64,000 bases of DNA, from the NCBI GenBank assembly GCA_016458225.1, contig JAEMGR010000043.1:1-64000 (forward strand). Reading direction: 5' to 3'. Within the stretch, counting starts at the first letter, position 1, and every line of letters begins with the position of its first letter. The position numbers were made by a program, and so were the translations under genes. Of this stretch, positions 61,617 to 64,000 are shown piece after piece. The DNA is from Myxococcaceae bacterium JPH2. GTDB lineage: Bacteria > Myxococcota > Myxococcia > Myxococcales > Myxococcaceae. Under the pieces are notes generated by a model. The model did not search any database. It saw nothing but the letters and a program-made list of their open reading frames with translations, and had not been told where the DNA came from.

Positions 61617-64000
61617 ATGCAACGCGGTGCGCTTCTCCTGGCCCTTGCGGGCTTTCTACCGTGGAAGGCCTGGGCGGCTCCTCACACGACGCAACTGACA
61701 CCCCAGAACGCCGCCACCCAATGCACCTCGCGCACGCCGTGTACCCAGCCCACGGTGGATGGCTGGGTGCCTCCGCTCGAGTATGCGGATGGCAAGAAGT
61801 TCCCGATGCAGGACTACGTGAACGGCGGCCCCAACGGCGAGCTGTACCTGATGGTCAGCGATGACGCGACCTACGGCACCACGGTTTGCAACACGGGAGC
61901 CACGCGCGCGGCAGGCATCCCCGCGACGGTGGCCAACCCTTGCGTCAACCAAACCCTGTTCATTGGCCTGCGGCTGCCGCGTCCCAAGGATGCCAATGGC
62001 AACTTCCTGAATCCCTCGGGCCTCGTCACGGTCTGGATGGACGCCAACCGCGATGACACGTTGAACAACGTGGCGGGCGCGGACCTCCCTCGCGCCGAGG
62101 ACCGGCGCATCGTGCTCCGCTACAGCACGGGCCCCTCGGGCATCAGCAGCGTCACGCAAAGCCAGGGCGACGGCACGGGAGCCTGGGTCAGCAGTACGTC
62201 TGGATCCGCGTGGGCCACCAATGCCGTGGTGACGCTGCCCGCCGCGGAGCCGGGGTTCGTGCACCTCGAGCTGTCCGTGAAGCTGCGCCCCACCAAGTCG
62301 CTCTTGCAGATCAGCGAGCCGCTCACCGCCAGCGTGCGGAAGATGGGCCTGGCCATCCAGAGCACGCCGTTCGCCTTGGCGGGCGCCACGCAGAAGGTGG
62401 GCGGCGGCATCTTCTACAACAACAAGAACCGGCTCCCCGTCGACAACCTGCCCGGCACCTGGGAGACGCTCGAGTTCAAGGCGCCCACGCCCATCCCCCT
62501 GAGCCTCACCATGTGGAACGTGGGGCAGATGCCGGACGTGACGTTCTGGGTCCCGGATGGTGGCTCGGGAGAAATCGATACCGTCGCGCAGCAGCTCTTC
62601 AAGAAGGAGGTCGCCTGCGTCTCGGAGATCTGGATGTCTCATGAGCGCGGCGAGCTCATCGAAAAGGTCAACGCCCTGCGCGCGGCCGCGCTCATGCCGC
62701 CCATGCAGGCCATCACCGAGCAGAACGACGAAATCCTCCAGCCCTCCACCGAGAGCACGGGCCTGGTGCTCTTGTCCTCGCGACAGATTCTCGAGGGCGG
62801 CGTGCACCATTTCCCTTCGGACTTCTGCACGGGCTCGGACTGCCTCCAGGACAAGGGCGTGATCTGGGCGCGCATCGCCACGCCCGCGGCCACCACGCCC
62901 GTGCTCGCCAATGACGACACGGGCGCGCCGCACATCGCCTCAGGTACGGACTACGGCGAGTTCGTCGACGTCTTCTGCACCCACGCCAACGCGGGCGACA
63001 ACACCCCGGGCGACGACACCGACGCGCGCGAGAAGCAGTTCACCGACATGGCGGCGTATGTCCATCAGGTCCGCCAGGGTGGCCCGCTGACGGCCAACAG
63101 CGGCGCCTATCAGCTCGGAGACAACGACGTGTTTCCCAGCGGGACGTGGCCGAGCGGCCTCGACCGCCCCGCGTTCCTGATGGGCGACCTCAACACCGTG
63201 GGCCCCAAGGCCACCCAGGCCGACAGCGGCTTCTCGGGCTACCAGCGGATGATGGGCGCCGGCAGGCTCGACCTCACCGCCCGCACGGAGTTCGAGAAGG
63301 CCAACTCCACCTTCTCCAAGGCTCGGGACCTGGCGCGCACGGCCTCCGGCGCGGACCCCATGGCCACGGGCACCTGGCTGTCCAGCCAGTGCACGTCCGA
63401 TGTGGCGACCCAGCTGGGCACCAAGGACCGGATTGATTACGTCCTCGTGTTCCCGCCAGCGGACGGGCCGGAGTTCCCCAGCTTCGCGCTGCTCAAGGAG
63501 CCCACGGCCAGCGTGGACCCGCACTTCGACCCGGACTCCGTCTTCTACATCCCGCAGCTCGGGCAGACCATCTCGCAATGCCTGTCGGACCACGCCATGG
63601 TGGATGTGAATGTCACCCTGGCCCGCGTGCGCGATGTCTTGAAGTACAACCCCTCGCGCCCCCATCGCGTCGAGTACGCGGTGAAGCAGGTGACGGACCT
63701 GGAGACGGCGAGCGGCTGCTGCGCGGACTGGTACACGCCCCGGGTGCGCATGCAGACCAATGGGTTCTGGCGGGAGAATGCCTATCTGAACATCATGGAG
63801 GACCAGATCATCTATCCGAACTGGTTCGTGCACACCGGGCCGGACAATCCCACGCAGTTTCCGGACCTGCCCTCGCTGTTCCTGGGCACGGTGTCCATGA
63901 CCTCGGCCATCTGGGAGGAGGACGTGGGCCCGTCTGACCATTACGACTCCATCCCCGAGGGTGGCGCGGGCACGGCGGTGGACGAGCGCGACGCCCACTT
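61617..64000 (+). CDS. Secreted endonuclease/exonuclease/phosphatase-family protein (partial)
   Basis: An open frame of at least 794 codons running off the right edge without a stop. It has a signal peptide (MQRGALLLALAGFLPWKAWA) and an N-terminal region of about 320 residues of unknown fold. The EEP domain, about residues 325-670, has an EIW/Glu motif in CVSEIWMSHERGE, the catalytic MGDLNTVGPK at about 522, KDRIDYVLVF and LSDHAMVDVNV at about 657, as in bacterial sphingomyelinases and phosphodiesterases. A further domain follows. Secretion points to attack on lipids or nucleic acids of prey, or phosphate scavenging. The end is missing. Confidence 0.85.
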   Translation, partial: MQRGALLLALAGFLPWKAWAAPHTTQLTPQNAATQCTSRTPCTQPTVDGWVPPLEYADGKKFPMQDYVNGGPNGELYLMVSDDATYGTTVCNTGATRAAGIPATVANPCVNQTLFIGLRLPRPKDANGNFLNPSGLVTVWMDANRDDTLNNVAGADLPRAEDRRIVLRYSTGPSGISSVTQSQGDGTGAWVSSTSGSAWATNAVVTLPAAEPGFVHLELSVKLRPTKSLLQISEPLTASVRKMGLAIQSTPFALAGATQKVGGGIFYNNKNRLPVDNLPGTWETLEFKAPTPIPLSLTMWNVGQMPDVTFWVPDGGSGEIDTVAQQLFKKEVACVSEIWMSHERGELIEKVNALRAAALMPPMQAITEQNDEILQPSTESTGLVLLSSRQILEGGVHHFPSDFCTGSDCLQDKGVIWARIATPAATTPVLANDDTGAPHIASGTDYGEFVDVFCTHANAGDNTPGDDTDAREKQFTDMAAYVHQVRQGGPLTANSGAYQLGDNDVFPSGTWPSGLDRPAFLMGDLNTVGPKATQADSGFSGYQRMMGAGRLDLTARTEFEKANSTFSKARDLARTASGADPMATGTWLSSQCTSDVATQLGTKDRIDYVLVFPPADGPEFPSFALLKEPTASVDPHFDPDSVFYIPQLGQTISQCLSDHAMVDVNVTLARVRDVLKYNPSRPHRVEYAVKQVTDLETASGCCADWYTPRVRMQTNGFWRENAYLNIMEDQIIYPNWFVHTGPDNPTQFPDLPSLFLGTVSMTSAIWEEDVGPSDHYDSIPEGGAGTAVDERDAH

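Noticed and set aside
1-64000. tRNA, rRNA, CRISPR arrays, insertion sequences and prophage genes
   Set aside because: No cloverleaf, repeat-spacer pattern, transposase or integrase motif was recognised on either strand. A tool-based scan could still find a short tRNA that reading by eye missed.

Overview
This window comes from a GC-rich (about 70%) myxobacterium, most likely of the Myxococcaceae/Archangiaceae group. Three things support this: a tandem pair of DUF2378 (TIGR02265) proteins, a family essentially confined to myxobacteria; many lipoproteins and multidomain regulators; and very strong third-position GC bias. No rRNA, tRNA, CRISPR array, insertion sequence or phage gene was seen. 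The left edge cuts a probable cheR and the right edge cuts a secreted phosphodiesterase-like gene.

Layout. 1-15.9 kb is mixed housekeeping and signalling: cheB and a CheY-like regulator, an ECF42-type sigma factor, an ELWxxDGT-repeat lipoprotein, RNase HI, a DoxX/NodB-deacetylase pair with a divergent LysR regulator, an EamA transporter with a histidine-rich tail, a LytS/LytTR two-component pair, two FlgO/CsgG-like proteins and lipoate-protein ligase. 15.6-18 kb holds a DUF1059 protein, DctA and a DJ-1/PfpI protein.

The core, about 18.2-40.4 kb, is a large aryl-polyene/flexirubin-type pigment cluster. It contains an AMP-dependent aryl-acid ligase, a MIO-type ammonia lyase with the tyrosine-specific histidine (expected starter 4-coumarate), a glycosyltransferase-LpxL acyltransferase fusion, a DUF2062-methyltransferase fusion, a flavin halogenase with both halogenase signatures, six ketosynthase-family proteins (four with intact Cys-His-His and two that lost the cysteine and look like chain-length factors), two ACPs, two ketoreductases, a FabZ-like dehydratase, a CrtI-like FAD oxidoreductase, a PlsC acyltransferase, a LolA-like carrier and lipoproteins. 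Read together: tyrosine is deaminated and activated, extended and reduced to a conjugated polyene on type II machinery, possibly halogenated and methylated, then esterified and moved to the outer membrane. Most genes overlap by 4 bases (ATGA/GTGA) in two leftward operons.

40.4-57 kb returns to general genes: an alpha/beta hydrolase, YebC, a sensor kinase, an Imm11-like protein next to the two DUF2378 proteins, an NlpC/P60 lipoprotein, a Cys-rich secreted protein with three DDEDHNN-like motifs, a 1702-residue polytopic membrane protein and SthA. 57-64 kb has an MsrB-MsrA fusion lipoprotein, then a three-gene leftward set that resembles the Bacillus SdpABC killing-peptide arrangement: a small Gly/Leu-rich secreted peptide with three cysteines, a strong intercistronic hairpin, a small membrane-anchored protein and an HTTM-domain (SdpB-like) protein. 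A ferritin-like lipoprotein and the truncated secreted phosphodiesterase follow. The SDP-like set is the best candidate for an undescribed system; the halogenase-containing, tyrosine-primed pigment cluster is the second.
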